23,684 bases of DNA, from contig CAYYZW010000230.1 in assembly GCA_964476375.1 (NCBI GenBank), forward strand, positions 1 to 23,684, read 5' to 3'. This stretch comes from SAT2750 sp964476375 (GTDB lineage: Bacteria; Planctomycetota; Planctomycetia; Pirellulales; Pirellulaceae). Positions 15,805 through 23,684 of this stretch are shown here, one piece after another (the first letter of the stretch is position 1; the number at the start of each line of letters is the position of its first letter). The notes beneath the pieces were generated by a model that was not told the DNA's origin, searched no databases, and worked only from the letters and a program-made list of their open reading frames with translations. Made by a program: the position numbers and the translations under genes.

Positions 15805-16719
15805 TCAGACAACAATATAACCGGCGAACTGACGGAAGGCGGCAAGCTGGTGCCGCAATTCCCTGCAGGCAGCACGCGCATCCTCCCAGTCACCAGGCCC
15901 TTGCCCCCTGTGGGCCGCAATCACCGGGATCGGGCAGCCACCTGTTAACTCTGAAAACCGTTCTGGATCTTCCACTTCCACGACGGCCATGTCCGCCCAT
16001 GCGGCTGGTTCCACCTCCTCGGCAGCGGAAAACCACTGCCCAACAAGCAGGTTGGGGGCTATCCCCGTCGGGATTTCACGATCCGGGGACAGATCTCGAA
16101 CCACGACACCCCAGTTTGCAGCCCAGCGAGCACAATCTCGAAGTACATCAGCAAGTGCCGTATCACTTGCAGTGCCATCTACTGCCGTGAGCAGCCAGCC
16201 ACCCTGTTCCGAACAGTGCTCCATCCATGGCCGCTGGATTCCTTCCAGCAGCAATACCTCGTCAGCGGGTGGTACAATGAGTTGATGCAATTGACTCTGG
16301 TGTGCCCCCGTCAGGGACCATGGTTGATGTTCAAGCTGCAGGCGTCCCTGGACAGCGCCTAGCTGCCTCAGCCCGATAACCTGGTCTGCTTCCCAGGCCG
16401 GCAGACCATCCACATGCAACTGGACATGGACGTCATAGAGCAGTGGAAGGCCGGGAGCCCAGCTACAGGGATCAGGCAATTGGGCCCTCGCCAAGAGGCT
16501 CTCACCGGCCCCCATATCCTGCAGGCGAAACTGGGCCGGCAAGGTCCGGGAGTTCTCCGACCGTGGCCCTTCTAGATAGCCTTCAAGCCTCCAGCCATCG
16601 TTCCAGGCCACCGTCGCGTCAAAGCTGCCGCTGAGCCTTGCATAGACGTCAGCATACGAGCGATGCAACTGGCCATGAAAAAGATCCAGCTGAAGATCAT
16701 GTTCTGCTATTTGAATCAT
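15805..16719 (-). CDS. Hypothetical protein with a GH2-like beta-sandwich region, no catalytic barrel motifs seen
   Basis: I do not recognise a named family for this 304-residue protein. Residues about 82-140 resemble the Ig-like domain of glycoside hydrolase family 2 and the strand after it: WAPGLPLLYDVHVQL, then DQVIGLRQLGAVQGRLQLE and SLTGAH. These parallel the WSAEIPNLY, VGFR and LLLNGKPLLIRG segments of beta-galactosidase. The rest (about 145-304) could be a shortened, degenerate barrel. I cannot find the paired catalytic glutamates of GH2 in their usual NE context. There is no signal peptide, so it is probably cytoplasmic. It starts 16 bp after the uvrA stop and ends 32 bp before the ThiF-family gene, so it is likely co-transcribed with both. 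The function is unknown. Confidence 0.75.
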   Translation of the reverse strand: MIQIAEHDLQLDLFHGQLHRSYADVYARLSGSFDATVAWNDGWRLEGYLEGPRSENSRTLPAQFRLQDMGAGESLLARAQLPDPCSWAPGLPLLYDVHVQLHVDGLPAWEADQVIGLRQLGAVQGRLQLEHQPWSLTGAHQSQLHQLIVPPADEVLLLEGIQRPWMEHCSEQGGWLLTAVDGTASDTALADVLRDCARWAANWGVVVRDLSPDREIPTGIAPNLLVGQWFSAAEEVEPAAWADMAVVEVEDPERFSELTGGCPIPVIAAHRGQGPGDWEDARAACRELRHQLAAFRQFAGYIVV

Positions 16720-16735
16720 GGCAGACCTGAAGGGA

Positions 16736-19663
16736 TTATGACTCTACCGACAGTAACAGGTCCCGCTGGAGGGCACCCTGGAGGAACTGTCCAGTCAGCG
16801 ACCCGGCTACCTCCACGACCTCCTCGGGGCGCCCCGTGGCCACGACCTCTCCACCCTCATCCGCCGCTCCCGGGCCCAGGTCGATGATATAGTCAGCCGC
16901 TTTCATGAGCTGCAGATTGTGCTCCACCACGATCAACGAGTGACCCACGTCAAGCAGGGCGTCAAAGCAATCGAGCAGCTGGATAACATCCGAAAAATGC
17001 AGGCCAGTGGTCGGCTCATCGAGGATAAAAAGGGTACGGCGTCGCTTTGCCTCGGACATGTGAGCTGCCAGCTTCAATCGCTGGGATTCACCCGCTGAAA
17101 GCGTGTTCGCAGGCTGTCCAAGCCGGAGGTAATCAAGTCCCACATCCATCAGTTGCTTCAGCTTGGTCTGGACCTTCGGCTGGCCACGGAAAAAGGAAAA
17201 GGCCCCACGTACCGTCATGTTCAGAACATCCGCGATATTCTTATTACGATACTTGACCTCCAGGATCTCCTCTCGATAACGAGTCCCCCCACACTGGCCG
17301 CATTTCATGTAAACGTCGGCGAGGAATTGCATGTCAATTTCGATATGACCATCCCCCTTGCAGGCATTACATCGTCCCCCGTCGACGTTAAAGCTGAAGT
17401 GGCCTGCCGAATAATTATGCGTCCTGGCCTCCACCGTCCCGGCAAAGAAAGCCCGGATGGGATCAAACGCCTTGATATAGGTGACCGGGTTGGACCGTGG
17501 GGAACGACCAATCGGGCTCTGGTCCACCAGCACCACTTCATCGATCTGCCCGTCACCGACAACATCATCAAAGGGGAGTGGCTTGGTGGCATCCTTCTTC
17601 TTTCGACGGCACAGTGCCCCGTAAAGCGTGTCCTGGACAAGCGTGCTCTTTCCGGAACCACTGACACCGGTTACCAGGCAAAGTACACCAAGGGGAAATT
17701 TGACCGTCAGGTTCTTGAGGTTATTCCCACAGGCCCCGGAGAGCTGGATCCAGCCATGCTTCGGCTCGCGACGATCGGGGAGTGAGGTAATTCCACGGCG
17801 ACCGGAAAGGTATTCCCCGGTAAGACTGGCATCCGGCTCAAGCATGGCTGCCAGGTCACCCTGGAAAACAACCCGGCCTCCACGATCGCCGGCTCCAGGG
17901 CCGATTTCCACCAGCTGGTCGGCAACCTGGAGCATCGACTCCTCGTGCTCGACCACGACCACCGTGTTTCCACGGTCACAAAGTCCCCGGATTGCCCCGG
18001 AGAGACGGTCGACATCCTGTGGATGAAGTCCCACGGTTGGCTCGTCCAGGACATAAAGCATATTCACCAGGCTGGATCCCAGTGCCGTTGTCAGGTTAAC
18101 TCGTTGAGCCTCCCCACCACTGAGCGTCCTGAGCGTCCGGTCCAGCGCCAGATAATCGAGTCCAACTGCTTCGAGATAATGCAAACGGGACTGCAATTGC
18201 TCGCGAATGAGTCCGGAAACCTCTTTCTCCGCATCTGTTAAGTCAATGTTTTCAAAGAACTTACGGGACTCGGATATCTTCATGGCGGAAATCTCTGCAA
18301 TGTTCAAACCACCAACTCGCCAGGCCAGAGACTCAGGCCGCAGGCGTGCTCCCTGGCAACCCGGACAGATTCCATAGCTCCGCCAGCGGCTGAGAAAGAC
18401 TCTCAGGTGCATCTTGTACTTGCGACGTTCAAGCCAGGCAAAGAAACCGTCAAGACCTCCGAAGTCCCGTTCCTTCACGCCCCCGATGATAATCTTCCGG
18501 TGCCTCGCCTTCAGTTCCGAGTAGGGGACATCCACCGGCAGGTCATAATCCTCGGCCAGTTCCAGCAATTCCTCCAGCTCATGCTTGTAAGCGGGAGTAC
18601 TCCAGGGAGCGATGGCTCCCTCGCGAATCGACTTGCCGGGATCCGGAACAACAAGTTCCATGTCGATATCGATGATGTTGCCAAACCCCTCGCATTCCGG
18701 GCAGGCTCCCAGGGGGCTGTTAAAGCTAAACAGGCGAGGCTCCGGATCCAGGTAGTCCTGCTGGCATGCCTCACAGCGAAGCGATGCGCTGAAGTGCTGC
18801 CGCTTCCAGGGGCGCCCGTCCACCATGATGGTCGATTCATCGTGTTCTTTTTGATCGACAAGCACGACACAGCCCGCCTGCGGTCGGTCGAAAATAATCT
18901 CCAGGGAGTCACGAAGCCGCTCACTGCTCGCCTGGCCGGCGACCAGCCTGTCGACAACCACGATTGCGATGACCGGTTCCTCCTCGCTGTCCGGAATCTG
19001 CTTTGCAAGTGACTCACCCGTTTCATCTGCCAGGTTCCATAAACGGCCATCGTGGATCACCCGGACAAATCCTGCCTCGGGAAGCTGGGAAAGTGTCTCC
19101 GCGGTACCAGTCATCTCGAACCCGATCATGTACCGGGTTCCCTCCTCAAGCTGCTCCAGTTCTTCGGCAACCGAATCATCGGTATCGCGGCGGACTGGGT
19201 GTCCACAGGACAGGCACTCAACAGATCCAATCTTGGCGAACAGGAGTCGCAGGTAATCAGCGGTCTCGGTCGAGGTTCCAATCGTGGAACGGCTGCTGCG
19301 GCTCGGATTCTTGCGGGCCACGGCAACCGCTGCGGGAATCCCTTCGATGCGATCTGCAGTCGGCTTTTCCAGCCGGTCAAGAAACTGCCGGGTGTAGATG
19401 GAGAAACTCTCGATATAGCGACGCTGGCCTTCTGCATAAAGCGTGTCGAGTGCCAGGCTCGTCTTTCCGCTCCCGCTGACACCACAGATCGCAATCAACT
19501 GCTGGTGGGGCAGATCCAGGTCGATGTTTGCCAGGTTGTGAACCGATACGCCACGGAGCTGGATCTGGGAATGGCCATTTGACGAAGACAAGCTCGACTT
19601 CTCCCCTGGTACCCTCTTCCCGTCCCTCTCGAATCCTTCATGATACGAGCCTGGCAGGGGCAT
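16736..19663 (-). CDS. uvrA: UvrA-family excinuclease ATPase, divergent form
   Basis: UvrA finds DNA lesions for the UvrABC nucleotide excision system. At 975 residues it is slightly longer than usual (about 940), with a Ser-rich N-terminal extension of roughly 33 residues. Walker A motifs are GVSGSGKTS (61-69) and GVSGSGKST in the second half. Zinc modules are present: CEACQQDYLDPEPRLFSFN...CPEC, and CNACKGDGHIEIDMQF...CGQCGGTRY. Signatures are LSGGEAQRVNL and LSAGESQRLKLA; the second departs from the usual LSGGEAQR. The UvrB-interaction region lacks the usual RKGEH block and is shorter. The QKSTSRNPRST-like segment reads ARKNPSRSSRST. These departures suggest a second UvrA type rather than the housekeeping copy. 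It is first in a run of minus-strand genes. Confidence 0.9.
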   Translation of the reverse strand: MPLPGSYHEGFERDGKRVPGEKSSLSSSNGHSQIQLRGVSVHNLANIDLDLPHQQLIAICGVSGSGKTSLALDTLYAEGQRRYIESFSIYTRQFLDRLEKPTADRIEGIPAAVAVARKNPSRSSRSTIGTSTETADYLRLLFAKIGSVECLSCGHPVRRDTDDSVAEELEQLEEGTRYMIGFEMTGTAETLSQLPEAGFVRVIHDGRLWNLADETGESLAKQIPDSEEEPVIAIVVVDRLVAGQASSERLRDSLEIIFDRPQAGCVVLVDQKEHDESTIMVDGRPWKRQHFSASLRCEACQQDYLDPEPRLFSFNSPLGACPECEGFGNIIDIDMELVVPDPGKSIREGAIAPWSTPAYKHELEELLELAEDYDLPVDVPYSELKARHRKIIIGGVKERDFGGLDGFFAWLERRKYKMHLRVFLSRWRSYGICPGCQGARLRPESLAWRVGGLNIAEISAMKISESRKFFENIDLTDAEKEVSGLIREQLQSRLHYLEAVGLDYLALDRTLRTLSGGEAQRVNLTTALGSSLVNMLYVLDEPTVGLHPQDVDRLSGAIRGLCDRGNTVVVVEHEESMLQVADQLVEIGPGAGDRGGRVVFQGDLAAMLEPDASLTGEYLSGRRGITSLPDRREPKHGWIQLSGACGNNLKNLTVKFPLGVLCLVTGVSGSGKSTLVQDTLYGALCRRKKKDATKPLPFDDVVGDGQIDEVVLVDQSPIGRSPRSNPVTYIKAFDPIRAFFAGTVEARTHNYSAGHFSFNVDGGRCNACKGDGHIEIDMQFLADVYMKCGQCGGTRYREEILEVKYRNKNIADVLNMTVRGAFSFFRGQPKVQTKLKQLMDVGLDYLRLGQPANTLSAGESQRLKLAAHMSEAKRRRTLFILDEPTTGLHFSDVIQLLDCFDALLDVGHSLIVVEHNLQLMKAADYIIDLGPGAADEGGEVVATGRPEEVVEVAGSLTGQFLQGALQRDLLLSVES

Positions 19664-19719
19664 TTCCAGTAGATGACACGAGGCCCGGTGGCGGATCTTC
19701 CTCCGCAGCCAGGCTGCGC

Positions 19720-19728
19720 TGTTATACT
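19720..19728 (+). promoter_or_regulatory. Extended -10 promoter candidate for the ligA operon
   Basis: TGTTATACT matches the TGnTATAnT extended -10 form and lies 34 bases upstream of the small membrane protein ATG. No good -35 is seen. It lies in the 99-bp divergent region with uvrA and would start transcription near 19735. Confidence 0.45.
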
Positions 19729-19762
19729 GGAGATATCACGAGCGGTGAGATGATGAGGATCG

Positions 19763-20101
19763 ATGGATTCCATGTCGGCTAAGGAAAAGAAACCCGTCAA
19801 CCCGTTTTACGTGGCCCTGGTTATTCTCGGTGCTCTCTTTGCCGTCACTGCCTGTGCCTATGGAGTGATGATGCTGGTTGCTATTCGCGAGGGAGATATC
19901 CCCACGACCGTCACCACGCCTGTCCTCTCGGAACAGCATCCGATGATGCTGTTTTTGGATCAACATGGTTTTCGCCTGATGCTCTGGGAACTTGGGCTGC
20001 TGGCCCTGGCAACGGTGCTGGCCATAACCACCGACACGATCCGGGAACGACGGGCAGCGGCCATGGAACTGGACAACCGCACAGAAGAGGGAAAATCGTA
20101 A
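19763..20101 (+). CDS. Small membrane protein, two predicted helices
   Basis: This 112-residue protein is not recognised by family. It has a short Lys-rich start, a transmembrane helix at about 15-40 (FYVALVILGALFAVTACAY), a loop of roughly 30 residues, a second helix at about 71-91 (LMLWELGLLALATVLAITT) and a charged tail (RERRAAAMELDNRTEEGKS). Both ends are predicted cytoplasmic. The start at 19763 is supported by GAGG four bases upstream; an ATG at 19772 is an alternative. ligA begins four bases after its stop, so the two are very likely co-transcribed. A role next to DNA ligase is not evident. Confidence 0.8.
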   Translation: MDSMSAKEKKPVNPFYVALVILGALFAVTACAYGVMMLVAIREGDIPTTVTTPVLSEQHPMMLFLDQHGFRLMLWELGLLALATVLAITTDTIRERRAAAMELDNRTEEGKS

Positions 20102-20105
20102 CGAT

Positions 20106-22118
20106 ATGGTGCAGGACATTCACCAGCAACTAGGAACGCTTCGAGAGCAGATCCGCTTTCACGATCGAAAGTACTACCTTGAAGCCGCGGCAGAAATAAG
20201 TGACCTGGAGTACGACAAGCTTCTCGCGCAGCTCACGCAGATCGAGTCGGAACACCCGGACCTGATCACGCCGGATAGCCCGACCCAGCGAATCGGAGAC
20301 CAGCCGGTAGAGCATCTCAGTCCGGTCGATCACCGGCTTCCCATGCTCTCGATCGACAACACGTACAATCTCCAGGAGCTGGAAAAGTATGCCAGCCGGG
20401 TAGCTAACCTGGTGGACGATGAAGAGATCCCCTGGGTGGTGGAGCTCAAGATCGATGGCGTGGCCGCCTCGGTCATCTACGAGGACGGGCTGCTCGTCTG
20501 TGGGGTCACACGTGGCAATGGCGTGACCGGGGATGATATCACGCACAACATACGTACCATCAGCGACATTCCGCTGCGACTCGACACCGATTCCCCTCCT
20601 CCCCTGCTGGAAGTGCGAGGGGAGGTCTACATGACCAATACGGACCTGGCCCAACTCAACGAGCGACAAAAAAAGAAGGACGAGGCCCCCTACAAGAACG
20701 CACGGAACGCCGCCGCCGGCTGTATTCGGCTGCTCGACCCTCGCATCTGTGCAGAGCGGGGGTTACGGATGTTCTGCCATGGCACCGGGTACTGCGAGGG
20801 AATCCGTAGCGACAATCACATGGACTTCCTTGCGGAACTCCGTGATTATGGCCTGCCTGCTACCCCCCACGTGGACCGTTTCACGTCCTTTCAAAAGGCG
20901 GTGGAGCACTGCCAGCGGATGACCGAGAAGATCGAGCAGCTTGATTTTGAAGTCGACGGGCTGGTCCTGAAGGCCGACCGCTTTGATGACCGTGAGCAAC
21001 TGGGGAAAACCACCAAGAGCCCTCGCTGGGTCGTGGCATACAAGTGGGAGCGTTACGAGGCAATAACTCGTCTTACCGACATCCAGGTCCAGATCGGGAA
21101 GACCGGAGCCATCACCCCTGTTGCCCTGCTCGAACCGGTAGAACTGGCCGGGACAACGGTCAGCCGTGCGAGCCTGCACAACGCCGATGAAATCACCCGC
21201 AAGGACGTCCGGGTCGGGGACGTGGTCGTGGTGGAAAAAGCAGGCAAGATCATCCCGCGTATCGTGCGGGTGGAAAAGCATGAACGCCAGAATGACCTGT
21301 CCGAATTCTCGTTTCCAACACATTGCCCCGCGTGCAATACCACGCTCGTCAAGGACGAGGGGGGAGTTTACATCCGTTGCCCCAATTACCGGTGCCCGGC
21401 GCAGCTGAAGGAGCGGGTCCAGTTCTTCGCAAGCCGCAATGCGATGGAGATCGAAGGGCTGGGAGACAAGCTGGTGCACCAGCTGGTCAGCGCAGGCCTG
21501 GTGAGTGATTACGCGGATCTCTATCACCTTGAAAAAGAACAGCTGGTGGAACTGGAACGAATGGGGGACCGTTCTTCCGAAGCACTGCTGGAAGGCATCG
21601 AGCAGAGCCGGTCCCGGGGCCTGCCTCGCCTGCTCAATGCCCTCGCGATCCGGCACGTGGGAGCACGGGTGGCCGTGATCATGGCAGAACAATATCCCAC
21701 CATCCAACAGCTCCAGCAGGCGACGGTCGAGGAGCTCAGCGAGACCGATGAAATCGGGCCGATTATTGCCGAGAGCGTCTACCGTTATCTTCATAGTGAA
21801 CAGGGACAACGGACCATTGCCGACCTGCTCTCGGCGGGAGTCGACATGACAACCCCCCGGAGCGACGATAACCAGTCAGATCTGTTCGCCGGAAAGACAT
21901 TCGTGGTGACCGGAACCCTGCAGAAGTACAGTCGCAGCGAGATCCACCAGTTGATCGAACAGCATGCCGGCAAGACCTCGGGATCTGTTTCTGCCAGGAC
22001 CAGTTTCCTGGTGGCTGGTGAGAAGGCCGGCAGCAAGCTTGCCAAGGCGGAGAAGCTGGGAGTGACAGTCCTGAGTGAATCCGATTTTCGTACGCTGCTG
22101 GAACAGGGAGATGGGTGA
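20106..22118 (+). CDS. ligA: NAD+-dependent DNA ligase LigA
   Basis: LigA seals nicks in duplex DNA in replication and repair, using NAD+. The 670 residues match the family. The Ia domain has YYLEAAAEISDLEYDKLL (23-40), which binds NMN. The adenylation site is ELKIDGVAAS with nucleophile K115. PMLSIDNTYN (79-88) and GAITPVALLEPVELAGTTV are family segments. The zinc finger uses C407, C410, C425 and C430. Helix-hairpin-helix repeats follow, and a BRCT domain at about 590-670 contains GKTFVVTGTLQKYSR. It starts four bases after the small membrane gene. Its TGA overlaps a GTG that opens the next reading frame. Confidence 0.97.
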   Translation: MVQDIHQQLGTLREQIRFHDRKYYLEAAAEISDLEYDKLLAQLTQIESEHPDLITPDSPTQRIGDQPVEHLSPVDHRLPMLSIDNTYNLQELEKYASRVANLVDDEEIPWVVELKIDGVAASVIYEDGLLVCGVTRGNGVTGDDITHNIRTISDIPLRLDTDSPPPLLEVRGEVYMTNTDLAQLNERQKKKDEAPYKNARNAAAGCIRLLDPRICAERGLRMFCHGTGYCEGIRSDNHMDFLAELRDYGLPATPHVDRFTSFQKAVEHCQRMTEKIEQLDFEVDGLVLKADRFDDREQLGKTTKSPRWVVAYKWERYEAITRLTDIQVQIGKTGAITPVALLEPVELAGTTVSRASLHNADEITRKDVRVGDVVVVEKAGKIIPRIVRVEKHERQNDLSEFSFPTHCPACNTTLVKDEGGVYIRCPNYRCPAQLKERVQFFASRNAMEIEGLGDKLVHQLVSAGLVSDYADLYHLEKEQLVELERMGDRSSEALLEGIEQSRSRGLPRLLNALAIRHVGARVAVIMAEQYPTIQQLQQATVEELSETDEIGPIIAESVYRYLHSEQGQRTIADLLSAGVDMTTPRSDDNQSDLFAGKTFVVTGTLQKYSRSEIHQLIEQHAGKTSGSVSARTSFLVAGEKAGSKLAKAEKLGVTVLSESDFRTLLEQGDG

Positions 22119-22171
22119 CACGTCACTCCAGCGGCCCTGCAAATCACAACCCTTTATCGGAAATCCTGACC

Positions 22172-22489
22172 ATGCAGAAACCACTTGCTACTTTCCCCTA
22201 CAGCCCGGGGATGATTGCCGAGGCGCTGGAATTTCTCAAGCGAACCCGTAGCGAATTACGAATGCTAAGAAAAGTACGCCTCTGGAAAGACCGTTTCTGG
22301 GTCCTGGATATCAATGGAGACTGCTTTGAAATCAGCGGTATCGGTTACCCGGATGAGGAGATCACCACCCTGCTGGACGCGGTAAACACGGCATACAAGC
22401 GGGATCGCATCCACATGGAAACAACGGACGAGTACAAGGAATTCAAAACTGGCAGGCGATATTGCTGGGCCCAGGATCGCGTGATGTGA
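22172..22489 (+). CDS. Small hypothetical protein downstream of ligA
   Basis: This 105-residue protein is not recognised. It is basic in the first half (LKRTRSELRMLRKVRLWKDRFW) and then has a compact alpha/beta-looking segment (WVLDINGDCFEISGIGYPDEEITTLLDAV). No signal peptide or membrane helix is seen. I chose the ATG at 22172. A GTG at 22115 in the same frame overlaps the ligA stop as GTGA and has GGGAG upstream; it would add 19 residues and couple translation to ligA. It is probably the last gene of the ligA operon. Confidence 0.65.
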   Translation: MQKPLATFPYSPGMIAEALEFLKRTRSELRMLRKVRLWKDRFWVLDINGDCFEISGIGYPDEEITTLLDAVNTAYKRDRIHMETTDEYKEFKTGRRYCWAQDRVM

Positions 22490-22522
22490 GACGGGCTGGT
22501 GAGACTTCCTGCCGACAACTGA

Positions 22523-22551
22523 TTGACAGGTTTCCTCCTTCGGATTCAACT
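22523..22551 (+). promoter_or_regulatory. Candidate promoter of tRNA-Lys
   Basis: A perfect TTGACA (22523-22528) is followed after 17 bases by TCAACT (22546-22551), a weak -10 (3 of 6). The expected start is about eight bases before the tRNA. The bases after the -10 include a GC-rich block (GGGCC), as in promoters under stringent control. Confidence 0.4.
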
Positions 22552-22565
22552 AGGGCCTTGTTCAT

Positions 22566-22638
<73 letters not shown>

Positions 22639-22663
22639 CTTTTTCTTTTCCGGCCCGGAGGAT

Positions 22664-23684
22664 TCACTTCTGCATGCGGATGCAGTAGACATGGGCGGCC
22701 GTGCGAATCACCAGCCTGTTGCCAGCGATCGCCGGAGTGGCCATGCACATGTCCACCTCGGCAAGCGCGTTCGTTCCCAGCAGTTCAAATGTCCGCCCCG
22801 CCTTGATCACGAAGGTCACTCCATCCTCGTTAAGGCAGTAGATCTTGCCGCCGGAAGCCCAGGGGGAACTGGTGAAGGCACGGCCCATGGGAAGACGCTG
22901 CTTGCCATAGACCTCCGCTCCTGTCTTGGCGTCGTAGCATGCGAAGAAACCGCGGTCATAAAGCACGTAAAGCAGGTCCTTGTAGACCAGCGTGGTGGGA
23001 TTATAAGGAGCGGCCAGCGGCTGGCACCACTGGATGTAGTTATTGCTTGTCTGTTTCCCTTCCAGAGAGATATCTCCCTCGGATCCAGGACGGACAGCAA
23101 AGATCGGCCGCTTTCCATCCAGCACGTACCCGGAACTGATGTACAGCAGCCCGTGCGCGGTGTAGGGCGTCGCGATGGTAATCGTACTGGCCCCACGGAA
23201 CCGGTAGAGTTCTTTGCCTTCCAGGTCATAGGCCCGCGTCATGCCGGTTCCCGGTGTCACGATCTCGGTACGGACATCATTTTCCCAGACAAAGGGTGTC
23301 GCCCAGTTACTTTTCTCCTCTCGCTTCACCTGCCACTTCTGCTCACCGGTCTTCTTGGCGTAGGAGGTCAGGGTGGACTCTTCCTCGTTGTCATCGATGA
23401 CATAGAGCCGGTCTCCATGAAGCACCGGTGATGCTGCGGTGCCCCACTCGTAGCGAATCTTGTGGGCTTTCATCGGCTTGGACCAGACCTGTTTCCCTTC
23501 CAGGTCAAAACAGTACAGGCCGTGGTTCCCGAAATAGGTGTATAGGTACGTCCCATCACTGACCGGGGTTTCCGAGGCCAGCGTGTTTTTCAGGTGCACC
23601 GCATTGGAAGGCCGTCCCTCCTGAACCTGCTTCTCCCAGAGCACCTTGCCATTTTCCAGATCCCGGCAGACGACAAGCCAGTGG
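22664..23684 (-). CDS. PQQ-repeat (BamB-like) beta-propeller protein, N-terminus beyond right edge
   Basis: This is the C-terminal part (340 residues seen) of a PQQ-repeat beta-propeller protein. The frame stays open to the last base of the window, where it reads CRDLENGKVLWEKQ, a normal repeat; the GTG near 23644 is an internal codon. Blade motifs recur: CFDLEGKQVWS, AYDLEGKELYRF, CYDAKTGAEVYG, with LYVIDD, LYISSG, LYVLYD and KIYCLNE strands between them. BamB in E. coli is a lipoprotein of the outer-membrane assembly machine. In planctomycetes such proteins are numerous and their roles unclear, so I assign only the fold. The last residues, AAHVYCIRMQK, close the propeller. Its 3' end lies 25 bp from tRNA-Lys. 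Confidence 0.88.
   Translation of the reverse strand, partial: HWLVVCRDLENGKVLWEKQVQEGRPSNAVHLKNTLASETPVSDGTYLYTYFGNHGLYCFDLEGKQVWSKPMKAHKIRYEWGTAASPVLHGDRLYVIDDNEEESTLTSYAKKTGEQKWQVKREEKSNWATPFVWENDVRTEIVTPGTGMTRAYDLEGKELYRFRGASTITIATPYTAHGLLYISSGYVLDGKRPIFAVRPGSEGDISLEGKQTSNNYIQWCQPLAAPYNPTTLVYKDLLYVLYDRGFFACYDAKTGAEVYGKQRLPMGRAFTSSPWASGGKIYCLNEDGVTFVIKAGRTFELLGTNALAEVDMCMATPAIAGNRLVIRTAAHVYCIRMQK

Noticed and set aside
20763..21809. 348-codon open frame on the minus strand inside ligA
   Set aside because: It is fully antisense to an intact LigA and has no domain-like motifs.
22649..22659. TCCGG-C-CCGGA near-palindrome after tRNA-Lys
   Set aside because: A one-base loop cannot form a normal hairpin, and the T-rich tract lies before it rather than after it on the plus strand.

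Overview
The window is bacterial, GC-rich and densely coding, and its protein types point to a planctomycete or a close relative. Reasons: a Gly-rich TPR protein with a YfaP-like beta domain, a BamB/PQQ-repeat protein, a secreted S41 protease, a small two-helix protein upstream of ligA, and a divergent UvrA. This placement is inference from protein style; there is no rRNA to test it. No insertion sequence, phage gene, CRISPR array or gene-free stretch over 300 bases was found.

Layout. 1-1716 (+) is an exported or structural-type protein, open at the left edge, followed by a bidirectional hairpin terminator. 1787-4333 (-) is ctp (S41 protease) then tsaD. 4517-8512 and on to 9888 (+) is a respiratory 2-hydroxyacid oxidation block: lhgO, glcD, glcE, glcF. 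9901-19663 (-) is a long co-directional run read as uvrA, a GH2-like fragment protein, a ThiF/MoeB-type E1 enzyme, then a three-gene sugar-type ABC importer (binding protein, ATPase, permease). 19763-22489 (+) is a small membrane protein, ligA and a small unknown gene. A tRNA-Lys(UUU) follows at 22566-22638. A PQQ-repeat protein (-) runs off the right edge.

How the genes fit together. LhgO and GlcDEF use FAD and iron-sulfur clusters to pass electrons from L-2-hydroxyglutarate and glycolate-like acids to the quinone pool. UvrA and LigA are both DNA repair or replication enzymes, divergently arranged from about 19.7 kb. The importer cassette is the most unusual part. Its lipoprotein binding protein has its two halves in reversed order relative to RbsB-type proteins, which looks like a natural circular permutation. 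Its permease is about twice the usual size because of two large insertions. The ATPase is ordinary. A hairpin sits just after the binding-protein stop codon, where it could set the stoichiometry of the three products.
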